From assembly GCA_964536805.1 (NCBI GenBank), contig CAZHYQ010000013.1, positions 16,747 to 80,746 on the forward strand: 64,000 nucleotides of DNA, written 5' to 3'. Numbering within the stretch: the stretch's first letter is position 1; every line of letters begins with the position of its first letter. Position numbers and translations under genes: made by a program. Positions 43,668 to 51,766 of this stretch are shown here, piece after piece. The notes beneath the pieces are model-generated. The model made no database searches and was not told the DNA's origin. It saw only the letters and a list, made by a program, of their open reading frames with translations. The DNA is from Longilinea sp964536805. Its GTDB lineage: Bacteria > Chloroflexota > Anaerolineae > Anaerolineales > Anaerolineaceae.

Positions 43668-43695
43668 TTGACTCTTGGATGAGAAGCGTTAAAAT
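43668..43695 (+). promoter_or_regulatory. Promoter of the enolase operon
   Basis: TTGACT (43668-43673), a 16-base spacer and TAAAAT (43690-43695). Transcription would start near 43702, at the beginning of the aptamer. Confidence 0.75.
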
Positions 43696-43699
43696 TGTT

Positions 43700-43757
43700 T
43701 AGCGATGAAGCTCGCTTGTGAATAATCGAACCGCCGACCACGGCTGATAGCTTCTGT
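43700..43757 (+). promoter_or_regulatory. Fluoride riboswitch aptamer 2
   Basis: AGCGATGAAGCTCGCT, GAACCGCC and GGCTGATAGCTTCTG follow the conserved fluoride aptamer order. The covarying change GATGAAGC / GCTTCTG relative to copy 1 (GATGAGGC / GCCTCTG) supports a real RNA structure. Confidence 0.92.
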
Positions 43758-43788
43758 CTTGAACACAACCCAAGCCAGAGGCTTTTTT
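43749..43788 (+). terminator. Expression-platform terminator of fluoride riboswitch 2
   Basis: AGCTTCTGTCTTG and CAAGCCAGAGGCT pair with one G-U and a bulge, followed by six Ts. The 5' arm belongs to the aptamer. Confidence 0.85.
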
Positions 43789-43829
43789 ATACCCGTTCTG
43801 CCACCATATTTGAATAGGAGCATTGTTTT

Positions 43830-45110
43830 ATGTCCAGTATTGATTCAATTCATGCCCGCGAGATTCTTGATTCAAGAGGCAACCCGACCGTTGAAGTGGA
43901 TGTACTGTTGGAGAGCGGTGCTTTTGGCCGGGCAGCCGTACCTTCCGGGGCATCCACCGGGGTGCACGAAGCGCTCGAACTGCGGGATGAAGATAAATCC
44001 CGCTACAGCGGCAAAGGCGTTCTCAAAGCAGTTTCGCATGTCAACAAGGAAATTACGGAAGCCATCATCGGGATGGATGCCATCGACCAATCGGCCGTGG
44101 ATAAGGCGATGCTCGATCTGGACGGCACGCCGAACAAGAGTAAATTTGGCGCCAATGCCATTTTGGGCGTCAGCCTGGCGGTTGCCCGCGCTGCCGCCGA
44201 GGAAGTCGGCCTGCCGCTTTATCGTTACCTGGGCGGCGTGACCGCAAAACTTTTGCCGGTTCCGATGTTCAACATTCTCAACGGCGGCGTGCATGCCAAC
44301 TGGCAGGGTACCGACCTGCAGGAGTTTATGATTGCCCCGGTGGGCGCGCCCAACTTCCGCGAAGCCCTGCGCTGGGGCAGCGAGGTTTATCATTCCCTCA
44401 AAGGCGTTTTGAAATCGGCCGGCTACACGGTGGGCGTCGGCGACGAAGGCGGATTTGCGCCAGCCCTGAAGACCAATGCCGAAGCCGTGGAAGTGATCCT
44501 GAAAGCCATTGAAAAAGCCGGCTACAAACCGGGCGAACAGATCTGCATCGCCCTGGATCCGGCCTCCAGCGGTTTCTACGAGGACGGCTTCTATAACCTG
44601 CGCACCGAGGGCAAGAAGGTGACCTCTGCCGAGATGGTCGCGATGTATGCCGAGTGGGTCAAGAAATATCCCATTGTTGTGCTGGAGGACGGCCTGGCGG
44701 AAGATGATTGGGATGGTTGGAAGCTGCTCAACCAGACCATCGGCGATAAGATTGAACTGGTGGGCGATGATTTGTTTGTCACCAATGTGGAGCGGGTTGC
44801 CAGAGGCATCCGCGAGAATGTTGCCAACGCGGTATTAATCAAGCTCAACCAGATCGGCACCCTGTCTGAAACGATTGCCACCATCGAGATGGCGCGCAAG
44901 GCCGGTTGGGGAGCCATGGTTTCTCACCGTTCAGGCGAGACCGTGGACAGCTTCATCGCTGATTTCACGGTGGCCATGAGCACCGGGCACCTCAAAACGG
45001 GTGCGCCCTGCCGCGGCGAACGGTTGGAAAAATACAACCAGCTCATGCGAATTGAAGAAGAGTTGGGTGATGCGGCCATTTACGCCGGCCGCAAAGCGTT
45101 TGTGCGCTGA
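43830..45110 (+). CDS. eno: Enolase
   Basis: A 426-residue protein converting 2-phosphoglycerate to phosphoenolpyruvate. It has the mobile loop SGASTGVHEALELRD, the VVLEDGLAEDDWDGW metal motif, the LIKLNQIGT catalytic lysine region and SHRSGETVDSFIADF. The active-site loop reads GGVHANWQGTDLQEF, one residue longer than GGEHADNNVDIQEF of E. coli. Fluoride inhibits classical enolases as a Mg-fluoride-phosphate complex, so riboswitch control is logical. SD-like TAGGAG precedes the start. A strong terminator follows. Confidence 0.95.
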   Translation: MSSIDSIHAREILDSRGNPTVEVDVLLESGAFGRAAVPSGASTGVHEALELRDEDKSRYSGKGVLKAVSHVNKEITEAIIGMDAIDQSAVDKAMLDLDGTPNKSKFGANAILGVSLAVARAAAEEVGLPLYRYLGGVTAKLLPVPMFNILNGGVHANWQGTDLQEFMIAPVGAPNFREALRWGSEVYHSLKGVLKSAGYTVGVGDEGGFAPALKTNAEAVEVILKAIEKAGYKPGEQICIALDPASSGFYEDGFYNLRTEGKKVTSAEMVAMYAEWVKKYPIVVLEDGLAEDDWDGWKLLNQTIGDKIELVGDDLFVTNVERVARGIRENVANAVLIKLNQIGTLSETIATIEMARKAGWGAMVSHRSGETVDSFIADFTVAMSTGHLKTGAPCRGERLEKYNQLMRIEEELGDAAIYAGRKAFVR

Positions 45111-45122
45111 TTGGCTAAAGTC

Positions 45123-45154
45123 AAAATGGCCGGGGTTATCCCCCGGCCATTTTT
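45123..45154 (+). terminator. Rho-independent terminator after eno
   Basis: AAATGGCCGGGG, a four-base loop and CCCCCGGCCATTTTT. It separates eno from the phosphatase gene 63 bases downstream, so readthrough would be partial. Confidence 0.9.
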
Positions 45155-45172
45155 CTTGGGAGTGTTGAATCA

Positions 45173-45784
45173 ATGGCTGCCATCCTTCTTGTCCGCCACG
45201 GGCAGACCGAGTGGAACCGGGTTGAGCGGTTCCGCGGAAGAATAGACATTGAGCTGAACGCAACCGGTCTGGAACAGGCCAGAAAAACCGCTTCCCGCAT
45301 TCACAAACTCTGGCAACCTGCCGCCATCTTTTCGAGTCCGTTAAAAAGGGCCACCCAAACCGCCCAGATGATTGCCGAATTGCAAAATCTGCAAGTTGAG
45401 TCTGACCCTGCCCTGATGGATATCGACTACGGCGATTGGCAGGGCCTGACCCCCGATGACGCCAGAGCCAGATGGCCGGAACAGATTGAATTATGGTATG
45501 AACACCCTGAGCGGGCGCAGATCCCTGGCGGGGAAAGCCTGATTGAGGTACAAACCCGCGCCATGGCCAGGGTTGCCTCGATTCGTACAGACTATCCAAA
45601 CAGGACTGTGGCCCTGGTAAGCCACACGGTGGTTAACCGGCTGATCCTGCTCGGGATCCTGGGATTGGGCAGCGATCATTTTTGGCGTTTGAAGCAGGAC
45701 CCCTGTGCCATCAACCTGATTGAATCAAATGACCAGGGTTTTACGCTTTGCACCATGAACGATACCTGCCATCTCGAGGACTGA
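45173..45784 (+). CDS. Histidine phosphatase family protein (phosphoglycerate mutase-like)
   Basis: A 203-residue protein with the catalytic LVRHGQTEWN motif and a second-half SHTVVNRLI histidine. FSSPLKRATQTAQMIAE is the family's phosphate pocket. It may act as a cofactor-dependent mutase-like phosphatase (CobC/PhoE branch); true mutase activity is not certain. Its position next to enolase suggests a role at the glycolytic phosphoglycerate step, but many family members are broad phosphatases. It sits after a terminator, so co-regulation by fluoride is unproven. Confidence 0.85.
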   Translation: MAAILLVRHGQTEWNRVERFRGRIDIELNATGLEQARKTASRIHKLWQPAAIFSSPLKRATQTAQMIAELQNLQVESDPALMDIDYGDWQGLTPDDARARWPEQIELWYEHPERAQIPGGESLIEVQTRAMARVASIRTDYPNRTVALVSHTVVNRLILLGILGLGSDHFWRLKQDPCAINLIESNDQGFTLCTMNDTCHLED

Positions 45785-45800
45785 TACACAAATCGGCAAA

Positions 45801-46220
45801 ATGCTGACCTATTATTGTCCTCGCTGCTGGGAGATCATTACTGAAGACCAATCAACGTGTCCCAATTGTGGTTATGTCCTGAACGATTTCATCAAATATG
45901 ATTATGACGACAAGCTTATCGCGGCATTAAGGCATTCGGTACCAGAACGCCGGATCATGGCAGCTCAAATACTGGGAATCCGGCAGTGCAAGCGCGCATT
46001 GCCGGAATTTCAAAAGATTTTGGAAAGCGACGAAGAAAATTACTTCTTTCTGAGGGCGATTTTGTTGGCAGTCGCCAAAATGGAAGATCCAGGAAGAAAA
46101 AACATTCTTGCCAAAGCGCTTCACCATCCTTCCCAGCTTGTGGCACATTTGGCAAAAGACGTGTTGGATATGCTGGAAAGCGGGCGGCAACCGGAAGAAT
46201 GGGATAAAAATACCGGATAA
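45801..46220 (+). CDS. Zinc-ribbon HEAT-like repeat protein
   Basis: A 139-residue protein. Residues 6-23 hold a zinc ribbon (CPRC ... CPNC). The rest is two or three HEAT-like helical pairs (RIMAAQILGIRQCKRALPEF, NYFFLRAILLAVAKMEDPG). It is a likely scaffold or phycobilisome-lyase-like HEAT protein without a catalytic site. It is 16 bases after the phosphatase gene, so probably co-transcribed. No known link to fluoride. Confidence 0.7.
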   Translation: MLTYYCPRCWEIITEDQSTCPNCGYVLNDFIKYDYDDKLIAALRHSVPERRIMAAQILGIRQCKRALPEFQKILESDEENYFFLRAILLAVAKMEDPGRKNILAKALHHPSQLVAHLAKDVLDMLESGRQPEEWDKNTG

Positions 46221-46255
46221 AATCCAATCGCAGGGCTGCATTACGAGCCCAAACT

Positions 46256-47755
46256 TTATTTATTTCCCCCAAAAACAGTATTGTAAACATCTTCTCCATA
46301 ACTGGTCGGTAAAGGATCGCCTTCCAGCAGTTTAAAGGTCCGTCTTCCACCCGCCTTTCTTTCTGCCCGCAGGAAGATCGCATCCGGCATGTGTTTTTCA
46401 AAGAATATCCGCGCGAACTCGTACATGTGGGTGACAAAGAAAACTTTGACGTTCCTTTCCAGTAACGCGCTGGTAATTTGCCGGGCAATCTCGGAGCCTT
46501 CCCGTTCATTGGTCGCCGCGAACGATTCGTTAAACAGCATCAAGGCGTTGGGTTTGATCTGATCCACAATGACGCTCATTCTGCTTAATTCCTCGTCCAA
46601 CTTGCCGCTCCGCATCGAAGCATCTTCTTTGTGCCGGTAATGGGTGAATATGCCCTGGCACAAATTGGCGCAAAAATCACGCGCGGGTACGTACATGCCG
46701 GCTTGCATCATGAGCTGCGCCAGGCCAATGCTGCGCAGGAAGGTTGATTTTCCTCCCTGGTTTGCGCCAGTGATGATCGCCAGGTTTTTCGCATCGGCAT
46801 TGACATCATTGCCGACAATTTCCTGTTTCATAGTCAATGCCAGGCTCACATCGTACATACCTTGAAAGGCATGTTTCCGCTCATTCACCGCGATAGGGAC
46901 GGGAAAGCTAGTCGGGTTATTCATTTGATCCAGCTGCTTCTTGAGATTAATGCAGCCAATGTAAAAAGCAAGTTCGCAGCGGAGCATATTGAGGAAACTT
47001 TCGATATGCTCGGTGGCTTGCGCCAAAGCATCGGCCACTGAATTGACGCCAATATCTTTCAGATCGCCCAATGCGCGGGCGCCGGAATCATCCCTTTCAG
47101 CAATTGTGAAGGAGTAGACAGGAGATTTTTTACTGAAAACTTCTTTGATCCAATGCTTGTTTTTGGAATTCGGGAGGCGCAGCACATAATTGGTGCCCTC
47201 GTTGCCCTTCCCCAATTCGGCGCTGATCAAAACGCCCTCATGGAACTTCAATTGTTTAAGGTGGTACTCGACGGTCGCGAAATAATCGGCGTCCAGTTCC
47301 GTTTTAATCATCGCGAAGAAACGAACAAAACCTTCTGAATGGAAAGCATTGGCGCAGTCATCGGCAATCCGCTTGAGATGCTTCAATAACTCGACATTCA
47401 TTAACATGATTTCAACCGCGCTCGTTAAAACCCCGCCGGGTGAACGCGTAAATATGCCCAACCAGCCGTGACGCTTGCGTTCGATCCCTTCAATGGGAAT
47501 TTGATACATTTCCTCGATCGCGGCCGGGTTATTCAGGCAATCTTTCAAGATTTCCTGGCGGTACAAAATTGAATCCAGATCATCGAGGCTGGTCAGGATG
47601 GCTGCTTTGGCGATATTATGCAGGAACTTATCCCCAAGCGACATGGCGTTGAACAGTGTTTCCAGTTCCAGATCCTGAACCAGGTCCGCTGCATTGACAG
47701 GCAGGGGTTGCTGCGGATTGAAATCGCGGTCGCGAAACATTAAGAATGCTTTCAT
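46256..47755 (-). CDS. MutS-like ATPase, second gene of the pair
   Basis: A 499-residue protein with a MutS-type core (helical lever/clamp region) and an ABC-type ATPase: Walker A ITGANQGGKSTFLRS near residues 328-342, Walker B NALMLFNESFAATNEREG, and the following H-loop VFFVTHMYEFA. The mismatch-recognition domain I is absent, so it is not a canonical MutS. Its ATG overlaps the TGA of the upstream gene by four bases (ATGA), indicating coupled translation and probable heterodimer formation. Its function is unknown. Confidence 0.88.
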   Translation of the reverse strand: MKAFLMFRDRDFNPQQPLPVNAADLVQDLELETLFNAMSLGDKFLHNIAKAAILTSLDDLDSILYRQEILKDCLNNPAAIEEMYQIPIEGIERKRHGWLGIFTRSPGGVLTSAVEIMLMNVELLKHLKRIADDCANAFHSEGFVRFFAMIKTELDADYFATVEYHLKQLKFHEGVLISAELGKGNEGTNYVLRLPNSKNKHWIKEVFSKKSPVYSFTIAERDDSGARALGDLKDIGVNSVADALAQATEHIESFLNMLRCELAFYIGCINLKKQLDQMNNPTSFPVPIAVNERKHAFQGMYDVSLALTMKQEIVGNDVNADAKNLAIITGANQGGKSTFLRSIGLAQLMMQAGMYVPARDFCANLCQGIFTHYRHKEDASMRSGKLDEELSRMSVIVDQIKPNALMLFNESFAATNEREGSEIARQITSALLERNVKVFFVTHMYEFARIFFEKHMPDAIFLRAERKAGGRRTFKLLEGDPLPTSYGEDVYNTVFGGNK

Positions 47756-49287
47756 TGCGCAATCCGTTCTTTGATGCGGTTGTAGGTAAGATGGTGTTTT
47801 TCGGCAATGCAAATTGCATAGGAAAGTCCATCCGCCGGCATGCGGACGATCTGGAAGGTCCTTTCGGTTGGATTTTCTGGAAAAACCGTACTGACCATGC
47901 TCACCGTTTGCTCGCTCAGCGTGGACAGTTCATCGATAAATGAAACACAGACGCACAGTGCCCCCAGCTGTATGATCCTGGTCATAATTTCCTTGCTCAG
48001 AAAAACCGCATCCTTAAGGGTTGTGGAAGTAAATATTTCATTCATGATGATGATGCTGTCAGAAGTCGCCTGTTCCAGAACGGAGTGAATGCGGATCAAG
48101 TCGTCCTGCAGCTTTCCGCGCAAATTCTGGATATCCTCTTCCTTCTCGAAATGCGTGAAGATTCGATCAAAAAGAAATAGTTTTGTATCCCGGCCTGGAA
48201 CGGGGCACCCGAGACTGGCCAGGTAGTGAAGTGAACCGAACATCCTTGCGAAAGTCGTTTTCCCTCCCTGGTTCGGTCCGGAAACCACAATCACCCTTTC
48301 CTTGCCTTCCAGGAAAAAATCATTACAAACCAGAGGGGATGGATCATTGATGCGCGAATTTGCCAGGGCAATGTCAAAAGTCTGTTGGGCGTGAATGTCT
48401 TTTTCTTCTTTTGACACTTTGGGATAACAAAAATCAAGACCCTTTGCCTTAATCTTCTCGATAAACTCCAGATAGGAAACGTAGAATTGAATCTGGCGGT
48501 CAAAGGTCAGAATGATTTCATCTACAAAACCATCGTGCTTCCGGAAAAACAAATCCAACTCTTTAAAGATATCCGGGTAAAGTTTCGCCACGCAATCCAG
48601 TATTTGCGCTTCCACATGGTTCATTCCCGAGGAACGGATCAGGTCAATGCGGTAGCTCTTCACACCGCCCTGTTTGAATTTCTCAAAAGTGCGTTCCACC
48701 TCGCTGCTGTAATCAATTTCCGATTCGTATTTGCGAACCCTGACCCGGTTCTCCTTGATGACCACGCTGTATTGAATGCCTGATAAATCCGTTTTTCGGG
48801 CCTGCGTTTCGGCCAGCAGGGTTATGAACTGCGGAGAGGAGGCATACTCATTGGCATAAGCCCGGAAGTCCGCCAGCGCTTTTGACTGAATGTCCAGCCC
48901 ATTCAGGTCGTTGGCCAGACCGCTGACGGCATCGCAATAAACAACCGCGGCTTCCAGGAACCAGCCTTCCCGGTGGTTCAAATAATTTAATTTTTCAATC
49001 ATGCGCAAATATCTGCGGACGAGGATCATCTTGTCGGCAAAATCCCGGATGCTTTTTAGGACGCTTTCATTTTCCAAATCCCGGAAGACCTCATGCCTGT
49101 ATTCGACCGATTCTAGATCATTGAGGGGAGCATAGAAGAAAGGCTTCAGGTCGTATTCCTGTTTTCCTGCGGTGACGGCTTCAATCACCTGGTCCAGGTT
49201 TAAGTCCGTAAAACAATCCGGGATGGAAATCCAATCTTTCTTTGCGCGAGCATCGATTTGCGTAAAAAGAACGCTTTGGAAGGCCAT
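47752..49287 (-). CDS. MutS-like ATPase, first gene of the pair
   Basis: A 511-residue protein with Walker A VVSGPNQGGKTTFARMFG (about residues 334-351), Walker B SIIIMNEIFTSTTLKDAVFL, and a C-terminal LCVCVSFIDELSTLS in the H-loop position, in which the usual His is replaced. The N-terminal half is a long helical region. It shares the partner's architecture and lacks domain I. It lies behind a fluoride riboswitch on the minus strand. MutS-like DNA-repair genes are a reported fluoride-riboswitch association. AGGAAA precedes the start. Confidence 0.88.
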   Translation of the reverse strand: MAFQSVLFTQIDARAKKDWISIPDCFTDLNLDQVIEAVTAGKQEYDLKPFFYAPLNDLESVEYRHEVFRDLENESVLKSIRDFADKMILVRRYLRMIEKLNYLNHREGWFLEAAVVYCDAVSGLANDLNGLDIQSKALADFRAYANEYASSPQFITLLAETQARKTDLSGIQYSVVIKENRVRVRKYESEIDYSSEVERTFEKFKQGGVKSYRIDLIRSSGMNHVEAQILDCVAKLYPDIFKELDLFFRKHDGFVDEIILTFDRQIQFYVSYLEFIEKIKAKGLDFCYPKVSKEEKDIHAQQTFDIALANSRINDPSPLVCNDFFLEGKERVIVVSGPNQGGKTTFARMFGSLHYLASLGCPVPGRDTKLFLFDRIFTHFEKEEDIQNLRGKLQDDLIRIHSVLEQATSDSIIIMNEIFTSTTLKDAVFLSKEIMTRIIQLGALCVCVSFIDELSTLSEQTVSMVSTVFPENPTERTFQIVRMPADGLSYAICIAEKHHLTYNRIKERIAQ

Positions 49288-49383
49288 TTTGTTTCCTATG
49301 GATAGAGATTACGGTCAACCAGTGCAAGCTCGATTGCCGGTAAGCGAAAAACTGGTTAACCATGCCATCCTGATTGCCCGGTA

Positions 49384-49425
49384 AATAAAAATAGCCTCCA
49401 CCGAGCATTCGCTCCAGTAGAGGCT
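49384..49425 (-). terminator. Expression-platform terminator of fluoride riboswitch 3
   Basis: On the minus strand AGCCTCTACTGGAGC pairs with GCTCGGTGGAGGCT, followed by ATTTTTATTT. AGCCTC is shared with the aptamer. Confidence 0.85.
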
Positions 49426-49463
49426 ATCAGTCTGGCGACAGTTACGGCGAGCCTCATCGCCAC
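49416..49463 (-). promoter_or_regulatory. Fluoride riboswitch aptamer 3
   Basis: Minus strand GGCGATGAGGCTCGCC, GTAACTGTCGCCAGAC and CTGATAGCCTCTACTG. The core closely resembles the structurally known Thermotoga petrophila aptamer. It lies 129 bases before the MutS-like pair. Confidence 0.93.
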
Positions 49464-49483
49464 AAGTTTCTTGATGATGATTA

Positions 49484-49489
49484 ATTATA
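49484..49489 (-). promoter_or_regulatory. -10 element of the MutS-like operon
   Basis: TATAAT on the minus strand, 20 bases upstream of the aptamer. No good -35 lies at the expected distance, so the promoter is weak or activated. Confidence 0.5.
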
Positions 49490-49523
49490 CCGCATATCCT
49501 CCGGGCCGTTACCCTTTTCCCCC

Positions 49524-49552
49524 TTGACAAGTATTATACCGATCGGTATAAT
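49524..49552 (+). promoter_or_regulatory. tetR-family promoter with a perfect 20-bp operator palindrome
   Basis: Perfect TTGACA (49524-49529), a 17-base spacer and perfect TATAAT (49547-49552). The palindrome ATTATACCGATCGGTATAAT (49533-49552) covers the spacer and the -10, so the repressor would block its own promoter. The -10 ends seven bases before the ATG at 49560. Confidence 0.9.
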
Positions 49553-49559
49553 GACGCTC

Positions 49560-50129
49560 ATGGATAACAAATCGACCATTTTGCAGGTGGCCCTGGAACT
49601 GTTCGCCGCGCGAGGCTACGACGCGGTGGGCGTGCAGGAAGTGGCCGAGGCAGCCGGCGTGACCAAACCGACCCTCTACCACTACTTTGGCAGCAAGTCC
49701 GGCCTGTTGCAGGCGCTGATGGATGAACAACACGGACCGCTGACGCGCGCCGTCGAAGCGGCTGCTGCATATCGCGGCGACCTGCCGCTTGCGCTGGAAA
49801 CCCTGGCGCGCGCCTATTTCGACTTTGCCCGCTCTCACCCGCTGTTCTACCGAATGCAGCTTGGGCTGTACTTCGCGCCGCGCGAAACCGAAGCCTGGCA
49901 GCAGGTGGCTGAGCGCAACGAGCAGCAGTACCAGGCGGTGGCGCGCCTGTTTACGGCTGCCGTTCGCGACCACGGCAACCTGGCCGGCCGGCAGGAGCTG
50001 TTCGCTGCCACCTTCATTGGGACGTTGAACAATTGCATCGCGCTGTGGCTGAACGGCCGCCTTGAATTGAACGATGAACTGGTCTACCGCGTGGTGCGGC
50101 AGTTCCAGTATGGGATTTATAGCGGGTGA
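49560..50129 (+). CDS. TetR/AcrR family transcriptional regulator
   Basis: A 189-residue protein with an N-terminal TetR helix-turn-helix (ALELFAARGYDAVGVQEVAE, AAGVTKPTLYHYFGSKSGLL) and a variable helical ligand domain. The start is taken as MDNKSTILQ at 49560; with the -10 seven bases away, the mRNA is probably leaderless. It likely represses itself through the palindrome. The downstream GH13 gene (50300) has a related ACCGGT palindrome upstream and may be a target. Confidence 0.92.
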   Translation: MDNKSTILQVALELFAARGYDAVGVQEVAEAAGVTKPTLYHYFGSKSGLLQALMDEQHGPLTRAVEAAAAYRGDLPLALETLARAYFDFARSHPLFYRMQLGLYFAPRETEAWQQVAERNEQQYQAVARLFTAAVRDHGNLAGRQELFAATFIGTLNNCIALWLNGRLELNDELVYRVVRQFQYGIYSG

Positions 50130-50251
50130 GACGTTCTGAGTTCAGAGTTACTGAGTTCTGAGGAAGAAACCTGCTATTAGCCTCATTAATCTGAATTGTT
50201 TGACGCTTTATTCTTCTCTTCCACAGAACACCTCACTTATTGACTCATCAC

Positions 50252-50274
50252 AATTATATACCTACCGGTAAGTA
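50252..50274. promoter_or_regulatory. Imperfect palindrome upstream of the GH13 gene
   Basis: ATACCTACCGGTAAGTAAT is centred on ACCGGT, with TACC/GGTA half-sites resembling those in the tetR operator. It lies about 30 bases before the start. A shared regulator is a guess. Confidence 0.35.
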
Positions 50275-50299
50275 ATATCGCAACTACGGAGAAACGACC

Positions 50300-51664
50300 A
50301 TGAACCATCCCTGGGCTGATCAGGCCATTTTCTACCATATCTACCTGCTGGGGCTGACCGGCGCGCCGCAGCGCAACGACTTTGCCGCCCCGCCGGTCGC
50401 GCGCCTGGAGCAGCTTTACCCCTGGCTCGACCAGATCCAGGCGCTGGGCGCTAACGCGCTCTACCTGGGTCCGTTGTTCGAGTCGAGCGCGCACGGCTAC
50501 GACACCGCCGATTACTACCGCGTGGACCGGCGCCTGGGCAGCAACGAAACGCTGGCCGCCTTTGCGCGCGAGCTGCACCGGCGCGGCCTGCGCCTGGTGC
50601 TGGACGGCGTGTTCAACCACGTCGGGCGCGATTTCTGGGCCTTTCGCGATGTGCAGGCTAACGGGCAGCATTCGCCCTACGCCAGCTGGTTCAGCGGGCT
50701 GGACTTCAACCGCCGCAGCCCGTACGGGGATGTTTTTGCCTACCAGGGCTGGGCCGGCAATTACGATCTGGTGCGCCTCGACGGCGGGCACCCGGATGTG
50801 CGCCGCCACCTGCTGGACGCGGTGACAACCTGGGTGGAGCAGTTCGGCATCGACGGCCTGCGCCTGGATGCCGCCGATCAGCTTTCGGACGGCTTTCTGG
50901 ACGCGCTGGGGGCGCACTGCCGCGCGCTGCGCAGCGACTTCTGGCTGATGGGCGAGATCGTCTTCGGCGATTACGGCCGACTTCTAGCGCCCGGCCGCTG
51001 CGATTCGGCCACCAATTACGAGTGCTATAAGGGTCTGTATTCCAGCCTGAACGACCAGAATTATCACGAGATCGCCTACGCGCTGCGGCGCCAGTTCGGC
51101 GCGGGAGGGGTTTATCAGGGTAAAGCGCTGTACAATTTCGCCGACAACCACGATGTCGACCGGGTGGCCAGCCGCCTGAAGGATGCCCGCCAGCTTTACC
51201 CGCTGTACGCGCTGCTGTTCAGCATGCCGGGGGTTCCTTCCATCTATTACGGCAGCGAATGGGGCATGACCGGCGCCCGGAACCCGCACAGTGACGCGCC
51301 TTTACGTCCAATGATGGATCTGGCGCAGGCGGCCCAAAGTGCGCCGCAACCGGCGCTGCCTGCCGCCCTGCGCCGGCTGGCCGAGGTTCGCAAGGCTTCG
51401 CCGGCCTTGCAGCGCGGCGATTACAGGGAGGTGCATGTTGCGCCGCAGCAATTCGCCTTCCTGCGCGGCCTGGCGGGCGAGGACGTGCTGGTGGTGTTGA
51501 ATGCCGCCGATACGCCGGCGGCGCTGGAGGTGACACTGCCGTTCCAAAACGCGCGACTGTTGGATTTGCTCAACCCGGGCGAAGAATTTACCGTGCAAAA
51601 TTCAACAGCGGCCGTTACAGTGCCGCCGAACTGGGGAAGGATGTTGTTGGCTGTTAGCCGTTAG
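50300..51664 (+). CDS. GH13 alpha-amylase family glycosyl hydrolase
   Basis: A 454-residue protein with the GH13 regions: LVLDGVFNHVGRD (region I), GLRLDAADQL with the nucleophile Asp (II), FWLMGEIV with the acid Glu (III) and FADNHDVDR (IV). A short C-terminal beta domain ends at LLAVSR. There is no signal peptide, so it acts in the cytoplasm, perhaps on maltodextrin or glycogen. GGAGA precedes the start. Linkage specificity cannot be read. Confidence 0.9.
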   Translation: MNHPWADQAIFYHIYLLGLTGAPQRNDFAAPPVARLEQLYPWLDQIQALGANALYLGPLFESSAHGYDTADYYRVDRRLGSNETLAAFARELHRRGLRLVLDGVFNHVGRDFWAFRDVQANGQHSPYASWFSGLDFNRRSPYGDVFAYQGWAGNYDLVRLDGGHPDVRRHLLDAVTTWVEQFGIDGLRLDAADQLSDGFLDALGAHCRALRSDFWLMGEIVFGDYGRLLAPGRCDSATNYECYKGLYSSLNDQNYHEIAYALRRQFGAGGVYQGKALYNFADNHDVDRVASRLKDARQLYPLYALLFSMPGVPSIYYGSEWGMTGARNPHSDAPLRPMMDLAQAAQSAPQPALPAALRRLAEVRKASPALQRGDYREVHVAPQQFAFLRGLAGEDVLVVLNAADTPAALEVTLPFQNARLLDLLNPGEEFTVQNSTAAVTVPPNWGRMLLAVSR

Positions 51665-51766
51665 CTGTTAGCTGTTAGCTCATAACCAAAAGCTAATTGC
51701 TAAACGCTAAAAGCTAAAAGCTAATCGCTAAAAGCCAATAGCTAATCGCTAAAAGCTAACCGCTAG
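51655..51766. repeat. Degenerate TTAGC/GCTAA tandem repeats
   Basis: About fifteen imperfect AAAAGCTAATCGCTA and TTAGCTGTTAGC units between convergent genes. They can form hairpins and may help terminate both transcripts. Not CRISPR. Confidence 0.75.

Noticed and set aside
51655..51766. CRISPR-like array of GCTAA units
   Set aside because: Units are irregular and very short, with no unique spacers and no cas genes.
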